The position numbers were made by a program, and so were the translations under genes. The notes beneath the pieces were generated by a model. The model was not told the origin of the DNA and did no database searches. It worked only from the letters and a program-made list of their open reading frames with translations. From Anthostomella pinea (Eukaryota; Ascomycota; Sordariomycetes; Xylariales; Xylariaceae), in contig CAUWAG010000014.1 of assembly GCA_963556695.1 (NCBI GenBank), positions 310,001 through 374,000 on the forward strand: 64,000 bases of DNA. Reading direction: 5' to 3'. Shown here in pieces: positions 52,186 to 63,356 of this stretch (its first letter is position 1; each line of letters begins with the position of its first letter).

Positions 52186-54819
52186 TTATCGGCTTGCGAG
52201 CTCCTGACCTTCAAAGATCGGCAGTTCCTTCTCAATATCCTGCCATGTCTTATCGCCATTCACAATGTCCCGGACCGCGGCAATGATCTTCTCCTCCTCT
52301 GCGCGGACCTGCTTAGTGGAATCACGATCTCTTAGCGTGATCGTGCCGTCTTCTACTGTCTGGAAGTCAATGGTAATGCCCATGGGCGTGCCCAGCTCGT
52401 CGTTTCGGCTATAGCGCTTGCCGATCGTCGCAGACGAGTCATCAACGCGGGCTGAGATCTTGGCGGATCGCAGTTTTTGGGATAGCTTGGTTATGTATGG
52501 CCGAAACTTATCGTTCGAAGACAGAGGTACGATGAGCACTTTTGTCGGCGCTGTAGCAGGCGGGAATGATAGAACCTGGGAAATGGTCAGCCTCGGAGAA
52601 CAGGAAGAGTTGAATCTAGGACTAACACTGCGAGCTTCATCGCCACCCTCGCTTGCTCGGGTCCAGTAGTTGTGCTCACAAAGAGCAAAGAGTATTCTTC
52701 CGATGCCAAAGGAAGGCTCGATGACGTTGGGTGTGTAATCCCGAACGTTCTCCGTTCTGGACTTGTACTCCACAGCAAGCAGATCCTTGCCCACGTCCAC
52801 CTTACCCAGCTCCGGGACGTCAATGGCAGCCTTGCCGGTCTCTTCTATCTCCTTGGCCAGCTTCTCACGCTGCTCTTGTGTGGTGGCCAGAATCACAGCC
52901 TCAATGGCCTTGGCATCTTTCTTGAAAGCAGGACCGAACTTCTTCTTCTTGATAACCACATCCCACTCCTGGACAATGCGCGGCTCTTCGAGTCTCTGTC
53001 GCACAAGAAGAGGCTTTCCAGTATGTTTGCTGTGGACCGTTAAGTCGTAGGCGCTTCTGTCAGCACAGCCAACACATTCCACCCAGCCAGAGGAGGTTAG
53101 AAGTTCTGCGTCCCAGCAATCACACGCGTAGTGAGCCTAGGTAAACAAGTCAGTACAGGTGAGAGCGCCGAGGTATCACCGCGGTGGCTTACCATCTCGT
53201 TGGCCTATTCGATGATTAGCCGACTATTTCGTGCAATGGTGGACGTCACGCTGTAACCGTTTGAAGCTTGAGAGTTCAGAGGGAGGGCTTACCATGTGTT
53301 GTCGGAATCGAAGCTTGCTCATATCAATGCCGATCTTCTGCATAAAGAGGCTGATGCGGGCCAAAAAGTAGCCGAGCGTCTCGTTGTCCACAACGCCATC
53401 CTTCACAGCTTTCCCAATGGTCATCTTCTGGACCGTGGTCTTGCCTGAGAGCTGGGTATCGCGGTGGAGAAGGTCAAGTTCAATGTCCTCAACCTCATAG
53501 AACCGGCTGTGCTTTTTGCCGCCCTCAGGGTCCACGACTTTTAAACGAGTCAGTTACACTGCGGTTTGACTCCAGACATATAGGTAAACGGTGCAGCGAA
53601 AGAAAGACAAAAACTCACAGTGCTCGATCTCAGCCATCAAGAATTCCCGGACACGGAGCAGACCGGCCCGTGGGGAAATCTCATTTCTGTACGACTTGCC
53701 AATGGATGCAGAGGCGAAAGGCATGGCTCCCTGGTTGAACTCGAGAAGCTTGGCAAAGTTGAGGAACTGGCCTTGTGCCGTCTCGGGACGAAGATAGCCA
53801 GGCAAATTACTGCTCGGGCCAATCGAGGTTTGGAACATCAGGTTGAATGCGACGGGTGGTGTCGGTTGCAGGCCGCTCTTCGGGACTCTCAGATCGTACT
53901 TCTTGATGAGCTCACCCAGCTCTTCGCCGTTGTAGTTGTCGATCTTGGCGAGAATTTCCTCGTATTCCTTGACCACAGCATCGTCGAGCTTGACAGCTTC
54001 TTGCTGGTCCTTGGACTTCTTCTTCTCTCTCTTGGCGTCCTTCTTCTTCTCCTCGACTGTCTGACCACGAGCCTCCTTGTCACCCTTCAGCCGCGCCTCA
54101 AGCACATCCTCAACGAAGTGGTCGGCTCTGAGGATGTCGCCGAATTTGGGATCTTTGCACATCCAGTCGGCGAATCGGTCGACGTGGCCACTGGTTTTGA
54201 AGACCTCGTGGGGGGTCAAGACGCTGCAGTCGACTTCGAGCATATCCTCCTCGACTGTAGTCCATCAGCATCAGCACTGAGCTGCGACCAGTGTGGGAAG
54301 AATAGGTGTGTAAGTCGTGAGCGGGGCGCAAAGGTAGACGTACGAACGAAGTGCTTCCTCCATATGTCCAGCAGATTCGACTGTAAGGAGGTACCTGGTG
54401 GGCCATAGTCATACAAGCCAGAAACACCCCCATAGATCTACCAATTTGTTCAGTTTCTTTTCTCCTTGGCTCTCGCCAATCGAGGAAGGGCATCGAGGAA
54501 TATAGGGCCGTACCTCGAAGCTGGGGGTGTAGAACATGCGCCGGCGCATCATGGAATCGAAGGCAGCCCGGTCGAGGGGCTGCCCCTTCAGGGTGGTCGC
54601 AGTCGTCGTCATCTCGTCGGTGCTTGTGCCGATCCTGGTCAAGCTCTGGCGCTGTGCGAAGTGCGCACGCAGAAGCGGCGGGGAGGTGTTGAGTCGGCGG
54701 TGCTGGAGGGGTTCGAAGAAGCGGACAGACGATGGGGAGGTCGGGGCTCTTCTGTAAAGCAGTTCTGGCAGTCTAGTGCCCGGGAACGAGACTGGGAGAA
54801 AAGCACGACAGGTCCACAT
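52186..54819 (-). CDS. GRS1: Glycyl-tRNA synthetase, cytosolic and probably mitochondrial
   Basis: There are seven exons. The first ends at 54514; then 54437-54344, 54254-53619, 53537-53293, 53204-53193 (only 12 nt, coding ANEM), 53136-52627 and 52575-52186. From the ATG at 54612 ([15 protein letters not shown]) the protein is 661 residues. An in-frame ATG at 54819 adds 69 mostly basic residues that look like a mitochondrial leader. Class II motifs are clear: [78 protein letters not shown], and the anticodon-binding end [13 protein letters not shown] lysine-rich insert (about 54010-54110) is usual in eukaryotic enzymes. It charges tRNA-Gly. In yeast one GRS1 gene serves both compartments through alternative starts. 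Confidence 0.93.
53193..53204 (-). other. GRS1: 12-nt micro-exon of GRS1
   Basis: Four codons (Ala-Asn-Glu-Met) lie between introns 53205-53292 (GTAAGC..AATAG) and 53137-53192 (GTAAGC..CCTAG). Including it restores the conserved [16 protein letters not shown] motif without gap; skipping it would delete four invariant-looking residues but keep the frame. Confidence 0.85.
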
Positions 54820-55571
54820 CAATTGGATGAATAGGTGAGTCAGTCCGTCACCTATGTCGGCCACCTCGCAGCTTCACCCCAATGACCAATGATAGAGAAT
54901 GTTTGATTTGCGGGAGCATCTGGCAGTTCTTTTGTGCCAGCTGCCACCGCTTCGAGTGTCTGTGCCCGCCCGATGAGGGGCAGGAGGGGCAGGAGGGGTT
55001 GGCGGGGTCATCACGTACACCCCTGCCCCTTGGTCTCCAAGAAGCTACACTCCTAGGCTTTTACAACATATTCCAATCGTCCAGCGTTCCAAATCCATTT
55101 CCAGCAGTAAGTAAAGTAGTCATGTGCCCCTCTTTCTCGTACCCTGAGCGCCATATACTGTTTCCTCACTAATTGTATGTCTACCGATACTACTTTTGAG
55201 CAAGACGTTGCGGTTCGAGGATGCGGAATGCAGCCCATATGTGTTGGTTGCCAACGCCAACTTCACACCAGATCATAACATGTACACCGAATCGGGGCCA
55301 GCGTCTCTATGCGTGAGTATGTGGCGCGAAGCGGCACAACATTCGTTGCACTAGGTCTCTACACTTTGGGTTTTCACATGCTCAAGTAGTTTTAGGTTTC
55401 TGGTGGGACTTCCTCGTTCTCAACAATAACATTGAAGCGCCACAAGTCACGCTCGGTCAGAACCTGCTGCGTTTAAAAAGATGTCAGATTTCCCCACGGA
55501 GGGCTATTTCAATCGATTTATGATAATGCCATCTTCCCATTCACCACCTCGAGATACAACAGCTACACTCG
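54820..55571. other. Intergenic; possible small Cys-rich open frame on plus strand
   Basis: Upstream of GRS1. A 96-codon plus-strand frame (54882-55172) begins MTNDRECLICGSIWQFFCAS and continues CHRFECLCPP, with C-x2-C / C-x2-C spacing that could bind a metal, but the rest is unremarkable. I cannot tell whether it is a gene. Confidence 0.3.
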
Positions 55572-55825
55572 ATGATGGCACCGGCCATATTCCTAATACT
55601 TGAGCTCTCTCCGGAGCTTCTATTCCAGGTACGCTCCGTCCTGTGCCCTGGCATGTGCAGGGCATGCCTCGACAGGGCAGGACTCCCCGAATACTGCGGA
55701 GAGTGGAACGGTAGCCGTTCGGAGACCTTTACCAACCTGAGCCGCCTCTGTCTTGTTTCCAAGGCTTTCTACACGGCAGCACAGCCTATACTATTCCGCT
55801 ACTTTATGCCCCACCCCGCCAGGTA

Positions 55826-57154
55826 CACTTGTCCCACATAAGTCTCCGTACGCTAGCCCCGATTCAATCTTCTGACGAAAATAACAACGCGATACCCTCA
55901 TCTTGCGATAAATCATAAAAAAATCAGTTAACCATGGATATCAACAAAATCGGTACGGTTTTGAGCGGCACTCGCCAGCCGAACAGTGAATTCACTTCAG
56001 AGGCGTGTGCAAGCATTATCACGGCGCGCACAAAGGGCCGCGGTCGTAGGGATGTCGCACGCGCCTACGGCACAGAACGCGTCGAAACCATCTCTGAGAT
56101 TTGCTCGCGGGTCAATACCACCAAAACCACGCACACTGCACAATAGAAGGGAATTTCCAGGCTTCTTTCGCATGGGTAAGAACGCCATTTAGTTGATTTG
56201 GTTCGGAGGTTTCCTCATAAGAGGCGCTCAAAGCCAAAGCACGCGTCACCTGCCACACAGAGACCATCGTGAGGGCTCTCTGCCGCCATGGCCTCAAGAA
56301 ATGGCGCGCGGTGAAGCGAATCTCTCTCACAGAGGATGACGCCACGAAATGGCTTATTTGGGCATGAAAATACCGCATATAGTGCGCTCAAAGGGAGCTA
56401 ATAATGGCCCTCTTCTCAGACAAATGTACCATCCAAAATGATCCTGATAGACCTGGCGAATAGGTCATCCGCCTCTCGAAAAAATGGTACTGCAGGGATC
56501 TTATGAACCCACAGAGCTACAGGAGAGCCTGTATGTCAATAATAGTCTGGGGTTTGATATGGTTATATAATGACAAAGGTGGCCTAGGCAAATTAGTCTT
56601 CTGTGAAGGAGATCCGGATGTACCATGTAGACAAGTGTCTGCCAGGCGCTATTAACAGGTCTTAAAGAAAGGTCTGTTTCCTTTTTATGAGGCAAGGGAC
56701 CCTTTTTAATAAAATAATGCTCCTGTGTACATCAAAGGAGGCTTGCCAGAGTGATTAGAGGATCACGGGATCTGGACTATCGACTGGCCTCCTCACAGCC
56801 CCGATTTGAACCCTATCGAGCATATTTAGGCAGCTTTAAAAAAAAAAAAAAAAAAAAACCCCTTTATTTTTAAGACCTAAAAAACAATATCGTTTACCAG
56901 GCATGGGCTAAAGATATAATCCAAGCTGCATAGTCAGAGTTAGATCCCGACCTCCCGAAGAAGCTCATCAAATCTCTCACTGATCGGATCGCGGCAGTGG
57001 TTCGGGCGCGCGGCTGGTACAACCACTACTAAACCGCTATCGAATTCATATTTTGTTATAATTTTCGGCCTTATGATGCCTTCGCAGTTGAGCAGTGAAT
57101 GTGGTGGTAATGGTGCGTAGAGGGCGCCGTATGGAGACTTGTGTGGGGTTAGTG
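55826..57154 (+). mobile_element. Tc1/mariner-like transposon, degenerate
   Basis: The element is 1329 bp and flanked by TA (55824-55825, 57155-57156). The terminal inverted repeats of about 28 bp are CACTTGTCCCACATAAGTCT.. on the left and the complement of CACTAACCCCACACAAGTCT.. on the right, with about five mismatches. It encodes a broken transposase on the plus strand. The TIRs match those of the MITE at 13603-13810. It sits inside the F-box gene. Confidence 0.9.
55934..57030 (+). pseudogene. Tc1/mariner transposase remnant
   Basis: The N-terminal helix-turn-helix part reads MDINKIGTVLSGTRQPN, then SEACASIITARTKGRGRR and VARAYG. The DDE part shows MSIIVWGLIW, and EDHGIWTIDWPPHSPDLNPI followed by EHI, the hallmark of the Tc1/mariner DDE_3 domain. 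Stops are frequent, for example TGA/TAA/TAG across 56366-56760 and TAG after EHI. A 21-nt A run at 56838-56858 also breaks the frame. It cannot make active enzyme. Confidence 0.8.
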
Positions 57155-57410
57155 TACCTCCTCCCAGGAGATCGGCCGAGCTGGGTACCCTTCCTTACTT
57201 TGTTGGTCAAGCGTCCGGATTTGGCATCTTCTGTGAGGATTCTCGATATCAAAGACCCTCGCCCTGAAGGATCCATTCCCAACCAGTACCTGAGAGCATC
57301 GAGCAGTGCAACGCTGCGCGGCCCTTTGGCACCACTATCTCATGAGCACTTCTTGCAGCGGCAAAAGGACTGTCGCTCTTGGAAGGAAGCGACAAAAGAG
57401 CAGTCCGTTA

Positions 57411-59571
57411 CCATCCGACCCCCCGAACCGGCATACCCCCACTACCGGCACAGCCAAACTCCGCCACCACCACCAAAAGACCCCCCTACTCACTTACACG
57501 CATTTGAGGCTGTATAAGGTCAAAAAAATCAGCAAAATTATCGTTCTGCGGTGTTTTGGCTGCTCAATCGACGTATCTAGCCGGCGCCCGGATTGACCGC
57601 CCGGATCTAGTCATCTGGGCTTCTGTAGCAGGGGCTTCTACAGCCTCTTCAGCGTCCGCAACCTCCTCGTCCTCCTCACCCTCGTCTTCAATAATCTCCG
57701 ACTCTAAAGAAGAAGAAGAAGACTCTATAGCAACCGGAACTAACGGATCACCACCCTGGGCTAGTATTCCTATCATTATTATGAACTTTTTATTAGGATT
57801 TGGAAAAAAAAAAATTTATTGGGCCGTAGCCGTTCCAGTTCAGCCTCCAGGGCCCTGATCTTTTGGTCTTTTATGGCCAGTTACGTCTCCTGGTTCTCAA
57901 AGGCATGAGAGATCTTCCGGAACTTCAGCCGAGTGGCTGGGGAACGGTTCTTTCCGAAATCCTGGATTTGCCGGCTCGTGGTAGGGGTCTGTTAGTCCTC
58001 CGGCTCCGAGTCCTCCTGTTCTTCCGGCTCGGGGGTCTTCCGCTTGTCTTTTTATATTTCTGGATGGTCTAGACACTTTTTGTGGCTAATTGGATAGCAC
58101 CCCGTTACTCAGAAGCCCGAACGGATGTTTTTTGACGTAAATGCTATGTTCCTTGCCTTGCTATAATAGCGGATAAAGTTGATCTTATCAACAGGGGAGG
58201 AATCAGTCAGAGAATTTAACTGGGTGAGGAATCTCTGGTAGTAAGACTTGAGGGAGTTATAGGGGCCGTTATCTAGTGGTTGCATTCTATGACTAGTGTG
58301 TGCTGGGAAAAAGCACAGCAAGATGTTGACAAAATAACACCGCATCATAAATTCATCCTTTTCTATAGTCAGTTGTTATTCAAATCGGCATAAATCAAAC
58401 AACCAGTGAATAAAATAGAAAAAATTAGTGTACGTACAGAGGTATGGCTACCATGGTCATCTAGGATCAAAAGGACTGGTTCCCACTGCTCCTGGCCACG
58501 AGTTTCATCCACTTATGGTATAAAAATGTGCTCAAGCCACTGGCAGGCGATATCGTTACTGGTCCAGCCGTTTTCCGACGTTATATAATACCAGTCGGCT
58601 ATCTTCTGGAATTCCTCGAGGAACCACTGCGCTTGGAGATCTTTTCCCTTGAAAATCAGGCCTGGTTTGAGCACTCTATCGGTAGCTGAAATGGTCTCAA
58701 TAAAAGATGTCCACGAGCGGCCCTGAGGGCTCTTTAGGAAAGCTTTCCTCGTCTCAGAACTTCCCAGAATTAGGGAATCACTGCCTATAAGGATAATTAA
58801 TTAACTATAAAGATAGGGGGCTCAAAAGAGTTACCAAAACCCGACATGATGCCGCCCTTATCGACATTGTATGTATTTTCTGGCTTTATCCAGCCGTAGT
58901 CCTCCAAGATATTGAAGAACCAGTTCACAGACTTAGGGGTAAACCCCTTAAACTGAGCGGATTCCATTCGCTTACCAATTTTAGTCTGAATGATAGGGTT
59001 GCGTCGTTTAAAGCTGTCCATATAGTGGTTCCCAAGCAGTGCGAAATCCCCCTTTCTTTTTAGGAGTTCTACCATAATTCCCCTGACGGCTGAGTGAGAG
59101 GGGGCAAGCCCCAAAGTCTCCTGGCGTAATATCCAGGCTGCTACCTTGCTTTCTTGCTCAGGAGAAATTCTCTGCTCGGTGGTGTGAGCCTCCGTTTTAG
59201 TCCCTCTCCCCCTTATGCGTGCTGACAGCGTGCTGGCCGGGACGCCGTATTTTTGGCTGGATTTTCTCACGGACATGCCATTATTTGTGACGTCTAGGTA
59301 GGCATCCACCACATCATGCTCTGTATACGTGGGCGGAGGCATTTAAGGGCGGGGCACGGAGGCTGCTAAATGCCGATGCTGATGGCCTAGCAATTAAATA
59401 ATCTATATTCCGCTAAACCCCAAGAAAAGGGCTATCTAACCATCTAAAGAACGTCTAGTTACCCTCAAAAGGGGCTGTAATCCGTGTAAGTGAGTAAGGG
59501 GACTTTTGGTGGTGGTTGTGGGGTTTGGCTGTGCCGGTTGGGGGGGTGTGCCGGTTCGGGGGGTCGGATGG
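57411..59571 (-). mobile_element. Pogo/Fot1-like transposon
   Basis: The element is 2161 bp, flanked by TA (57409-57410 and 59572-59573). The inverted ends are long, about 95 bp, starting CCATCCGACCCCCCGAACCG on the left with the exact complement on the right, then diverging slightly. It encodes a pogo-type transposase on the minus strand. It is inserted in the F-box gene 255 bp after the Tc1-like element. Confidence 0.92.
57564..59342 (-). pseudogene. Pogo-family DDE transposase, inactivated by C-to-T-type stops
   Basis: The N-terminal part (MPPPTYTEHDVVDAYLDVTN, SSQKYGVPASTLSARIRG) is a psq/HTH domain, followed by a CENP-B-type helix-turn-helix (SHSAVRGIMVELL, NWFFNILEDYG). The DDE domain contains YNVDKGGIM, RSWTSFIETISATDR, YYITSENGWTSND and ILDDHGSHTS, then FFPAHTSHRMQPLDNGPYNS and SKARNIAFTSKNIRSGF. 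Two introns fit (donors GTAACT and GTACGT). The last part ends RSGRSIRAPARYVD. Premature stops lie at 58513-58515, 58109-58111, 58052-58054, 57992-57994 and 57881-57883. Four are TAA where CAA fits and one is TGA where CGA fits. A homopolymer run near 57805 breaks the frame once more. Confidence 0.88.
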
Positions 59572-60868
59572 TAGCCCACAATCTTACCAAGGCCAGCCCT
59601 TATCAAGAGTTCCCTGCCCATACTGGGGTTTCGACTGGAAGCCCGCAGATTTACAACTCGTGCTGGACGCCGGGGCTGAATTGGGCTTCGATCTAAACCC
59701 TTCGCTGCGTCACCACCTTACTTGGACGATTGAGCATCGTCAGCTAGAGCTGGAATCGCTCTTGCCGGTCCTTCTGCTTCTGTGGACACCTAAGTTGACG
59801 CACCTATCATTTACGTATAGGGGCTTACGAAATTCGCTCGGCTCACGGAACTGACGGAACTGAACAAGGAGCTACCGGCGCTCAGATCTCTCAAGTTGTC
59901 GATAAGCCATGACCCCTATTATCATCACCGGGGGTTTACCTTCATCCATTTCGTGGAATTCCGTGATTTGCAGCCTTTGCTAAGTGTTGCTTTGGGCCTC
60001 CGCTGCCTACACCTTAATCGATGCTCGATGGGGAGAAGCGCGACGGAGCTTTCGCTTTCTAGCATCCGAGAACTGTATCTCGAGAACAGCTATTTTACTC
60101 GGGGGGGCATCTCACATCTGGTGCGGTGTCGTCCGCAACTAGAGTCCTTCGTGTACCGCGAGGACCCGAACCTACATGGCCACCGACAATACGTTCTCGG
60201 ACTCTCCCCCGGTGGCCCTGTGGAGAAGCGGGCGTTGCAGCCCGTCGACCTTGTAGCCACAGTCAAACCAGTCCGAGGAAGTCTGAAACACTTTGAAATG
60301 GATCTGTACGGTTTCATGGCCCCTTTCGTCCAGCACAAGAAGTTACAACCATGCTGGTGGCGCGACTTCGCAAAGCTCGAGGTTGTGTCAGTTCCTCTGC
60401 GTCATCTCGAATGCGAACACGAACTCGGCCCGGTGTACCCTCAGAACTGCCAGTTTCCACAATAATTCTTCGATTTACGTGGATTCGTTCCACCGACTAT
60501 GGTCGCATTCAAGTACTCCGACCGACGGCTCCCAGAATTTGTTAGGAACGAGGATATCATGAGGGGGCTCTGGATGTTGGCAGTATCATCCTCGTTGGAG
60601 TATCCACGACTGAAAAAAGTCGTCGTGGACTGCGGTTTGTTGAGCCGGAGTCACGCAATGGACCAAGTGTGGGACACCTTTCACGGGGCTCATATCAACA
60701 TGGAGATGGTCTCCCATATGGGGAACAACCCCCGCTGGCTGGAGAAACACATCAAAAGGGGGGCCAAGTTCAGCTGGGCTAGGGATAACTCCCTCACGTG
60801 GGACGAATTCGACGAACCTTGCAATCCTCAATGGTGGAGATAAGTTGCAGGATAATAGAGGCAGGGGA

Positions 60869-61082
60869 TGTGACGGCCTGCACAGACCTTCCCACATGAC
60901 AAGCGGATACTTCCCAATAGGGGAAAGATCTGACCAGAGGATCCCCTTAAAGGGGCAACCTCCCACTGTACCTATCTTTCTCTCTCTCTTCCTTTCCTCT
61001 CTAGTCTTGATATTCTCGTCAATAGAGTAATAGCTGCTTGCTGCCGGCCATGTCCCAGCTCCCCAGTACGCTCGCCGTGACA
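60869..61082. mobile_element. Solo LTR, copy 2, with perfect target duplication
   Basis: 214 bp from TGTGACGG to CCGTGACA, flanked on both sides by GGGGA (60864-60868 and 61083-61087). It is nearly identical to 28826-29037. A solo LTR arises when the two LTRs of a full element recombine. It lies 26 bp past the stop of the F-box gene. Confidence 0.92.
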
Positions 61083-61329
61083 GGGGATGGTTTCCGGCAC
61101 ACCAGGAAAAATTGGTATTGAATCGTCATACATCTCATTGCCGTTCCTGAGGTACCCGCTTGCGTTACATTAGTGGATTCGAATCATGCCGTCTGCTTCG
61201 CTCTGCCAGGCCTCCTTTCCGCTCGCCTTCTGCACCATGCAAGCGCTCGAGGCCGGGCAGCGGATAACGCTTATGGCCTTCGGCCAGGGACCAGGCTTGC
61301 AGAAAAACGGAACAGTGGCTACCCGTCTC

Positions 61330-61963
61330 CGATGGAAGCCTAGAACGTACAACGGTACTGGTGTGATTACAGCTACGACGAGGTCGTGGCCTCGCCAGTA
61401 GGTGCCAAGCACTCCAGCTTCAAGACGACCGCTCTACACCGTGATAGAGGCGAGGATGGTCGTGGAGTATACGGATCCGACGACGCAACGAGCGAGTATA
61501 CCTTCTGAGGCGATGAGACGCCGATTTCTTTGATCAAATACGTGGTTGGCGCTTTCACTAGCAACTTGTTTGTGAACGATTATTCTCTTGCGGACCAAGA
61601 GAGAGTCCTGCATCTGGGCGAGTTTCTCTACGGCGCCGACCTGGAAGCATTGGCTAAAATATGGCAGAGACGTTGACAGTCCAGGGCAGGCAGAACATCA
61701 GCAAAGACAGCGAACTAGCAAGCACACATTATGGCACGGCCACATACGACGTCGTGTACTACAACGTCAGCCGGGGGTAGTTGGCGGTACCTTATATCGA
61801 GACAATCGCAACCGCACTCCTGCCCTTAGTTACGGTGCTGATTACACGCAAAGACGGACTGCTCAGGTCGTCTCAGATTGCACTGATGGCACATGGCCTT
61901 GATGTACGCGGGATGGAGAATATGGAAAGGGCTGGGCCAGGGGCATCTTCAAAGCACTTGTAA
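61330..61963 (+). pseudogene. DUF3176-type membrane protein, C-terminal remnant
   Basis: Plus-strand frames read SYDEVVASPVGAKHSSFKTT, then LIKYVVGAFTSNLFVND and LGEFLYGADLEALAK. After a one-base shift near 61660, MAETLTVQGRQNISKDS, HYGTATYDVVYYNVSRG and LAVPYIETIATALLPLVTVL follow, ending with ITRKDGL, SSQIALMAHGLD. The YGTATY..LAVPxxE..KSSxxALMAHGL layout is that of fungal DUF3176 proteins (extracellular loop, last membrane helix, cytosolic tail). Premature stops are TGA at 61506-61508 and TAG at 61778-61780; the latter falls where Trp is expected. The N-terminal half is missing, perhaps lost with the neighbouring LTR insertion. Function of the family is unknown. Confidence 0.55.
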
Positions 61964-63356
61964 CAAGTTGCTGGCGATATCCGAGTTGTATTTGCATAGG
62001 ATGTAGATGGTAGACCGATATTCATCAAGAATTGAGCAGGCTCGAAGGGTAGATATTTGCAACGAAGGTTGAACGACACATTCTGTTTTTGCTGCGGATT
62101 TCTGCAAGAATAGCAGTGGGAATATCGTTTCGAATGAATGGTTGCCGATACCTAGTTCGTATCCGAAGCGTTATATGTTTACGCTTTCTGGTTCTCAGAC
62201 ACAAACATCTTCAAGCATTGTAGGCTTCAGGAGCCATCCCGCTCGCCATTATTACGATGTGCGAAAGCTGCATGATCCTACCGTGGTGGCTACCGATACA
62301 ATTCTCAGCCACCTGGGCACGAACTTCCGTGCTGCAGTTGCATGGCTTTCAGGCTGGATCCCCCCTTGCGCTGAGTTAAACTTCTGCGGTGAGTAACTTA
62401 GTCTTGTAATGGAGTACAAGGAGTTAAGCTAGCAAGCTAACTAACTGCTGCCCAGACACATCCGGACGCTGCGGTACCGTAAGTGCTTGAGGGGAGTGTA
62501 TGTACAGTGTGAAATACATGTATGGGCTCTGTGAGTATGCCGGTGCCAAACGGAAGAACCATAGTCAATCGCTGGCTGCTTGACAACCTCCAGGTTTGAA
62601 AGCTTGTTATTATATCCCCGGCACCGGTTGCCAGCTGATCGGAGTCGATCTGCGGCTATATTAAGCGTAAGTGGAGAATGCTACTATATAAGTTACCAAT
62701 TCCTTCGTGGGTCCTCTAGTTAAGTAGACCCCTTACAGGCTACAGCTGATCTGCCAGAGGATGCTGACTCCGCCCACACGTACGTCAGCAGACACAGGCG
62801 AACTCTAACACTCCTGACGGATTGGCCACATATTATTAGTCTAGGCGGGTAGTACTGCGGGTAAGGCCGTAGGGCGATGCGGTTGACCCAAACCAAGGGG
62901 ACTGTCACATACTAGCCAGCTCTGGATGCTTGCATAGGCCGTGGGGGATGTCCACTCTCAATCGGCTCCCAACCAGCTTCTAGTCGGAAGGCAGGTAGTT
63001 ATCCGGGTAGGTTAGTAGGGTTTCGCATCGAGTACCACAAGGCCTCGCGGCCTCAAAGTGGAACCCGGGGGGGACAGGACCCCTAAAAGTATCAGATGGA
63101 ATCGTGTGGGATTCGGGCCAGTTCAATCCCACAGGCTCCATGAGAACGGCGATCTACTCGGTGGTGACCCAGCCGGGGGTCTCAGCCTGAGCTACTCGTC
63201 AATAAATCGAAAGACTTGGCACAGTTCGAAGAGTCGTCCGGCATGAGCACCCCCTTCAACTTCATGCTAAATCCAATATTTGCCCATCAACAACACAACC
63301 TGGTCCTCAACCGCCACCCTCACAAGACAGCAGCACTCAGCTCTCCCAGCTCGAAC
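61964..63356. other. Intergenic, no gene seen
   Basis: Short frames without motifs (for example 62142-62396 plus). A 9-bp perfect hairpin (TGTGGGATT..AATCCCACA) lies at 63105-63133, about 220 bp before the secreted-protein ATG. Its role is unknown. Confidence 0.45.

Larger units (their letters stand above)
55572..60843 (+). pseudogene. F-box protein gene disrupted by two DNA transposons
   Basis: The coding pieces are 55572-55825, 57157-57408 and 59572-60843. The first holds an F-box-like start (ILELSPELLFQ, LSRLCLVSKAFYTAAQPILF). The second continues PFLTLLVKRPDLASSVRILD. The third carries leucine-rich-repeat-like stretches (TPKLTHLSFTYRG, LPALRSLKLSISHD, LGLRCLHLNRCSM, SIRELYLENSYF). Dropping each transposon plus one TA rejoins the frame exactly (ARY to LLPGDRP; QSV to SPQSYQ). 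Two further lesions exist: a one-base frame change near 59838, and an in-frame TAA at 60463-60465 in a Gln-rich spot. The intact ancestor was probably an F-box substrate adaptor for an SCF ubiquitin ligase. Confidence 0.8.

Noticed and set aside
53620..54408. 262-codon plus-strand frame over GRS1
   Set aside because: Leucine-rich shadow created by the lysine/glutamate-rich insert on the other strand.
61588..61902. 104-codon plus-strand frame as a separate gene
   Set aside because: The other two frames of the same DNA join into a DUF3176-like sequence; this frame has no pattern.
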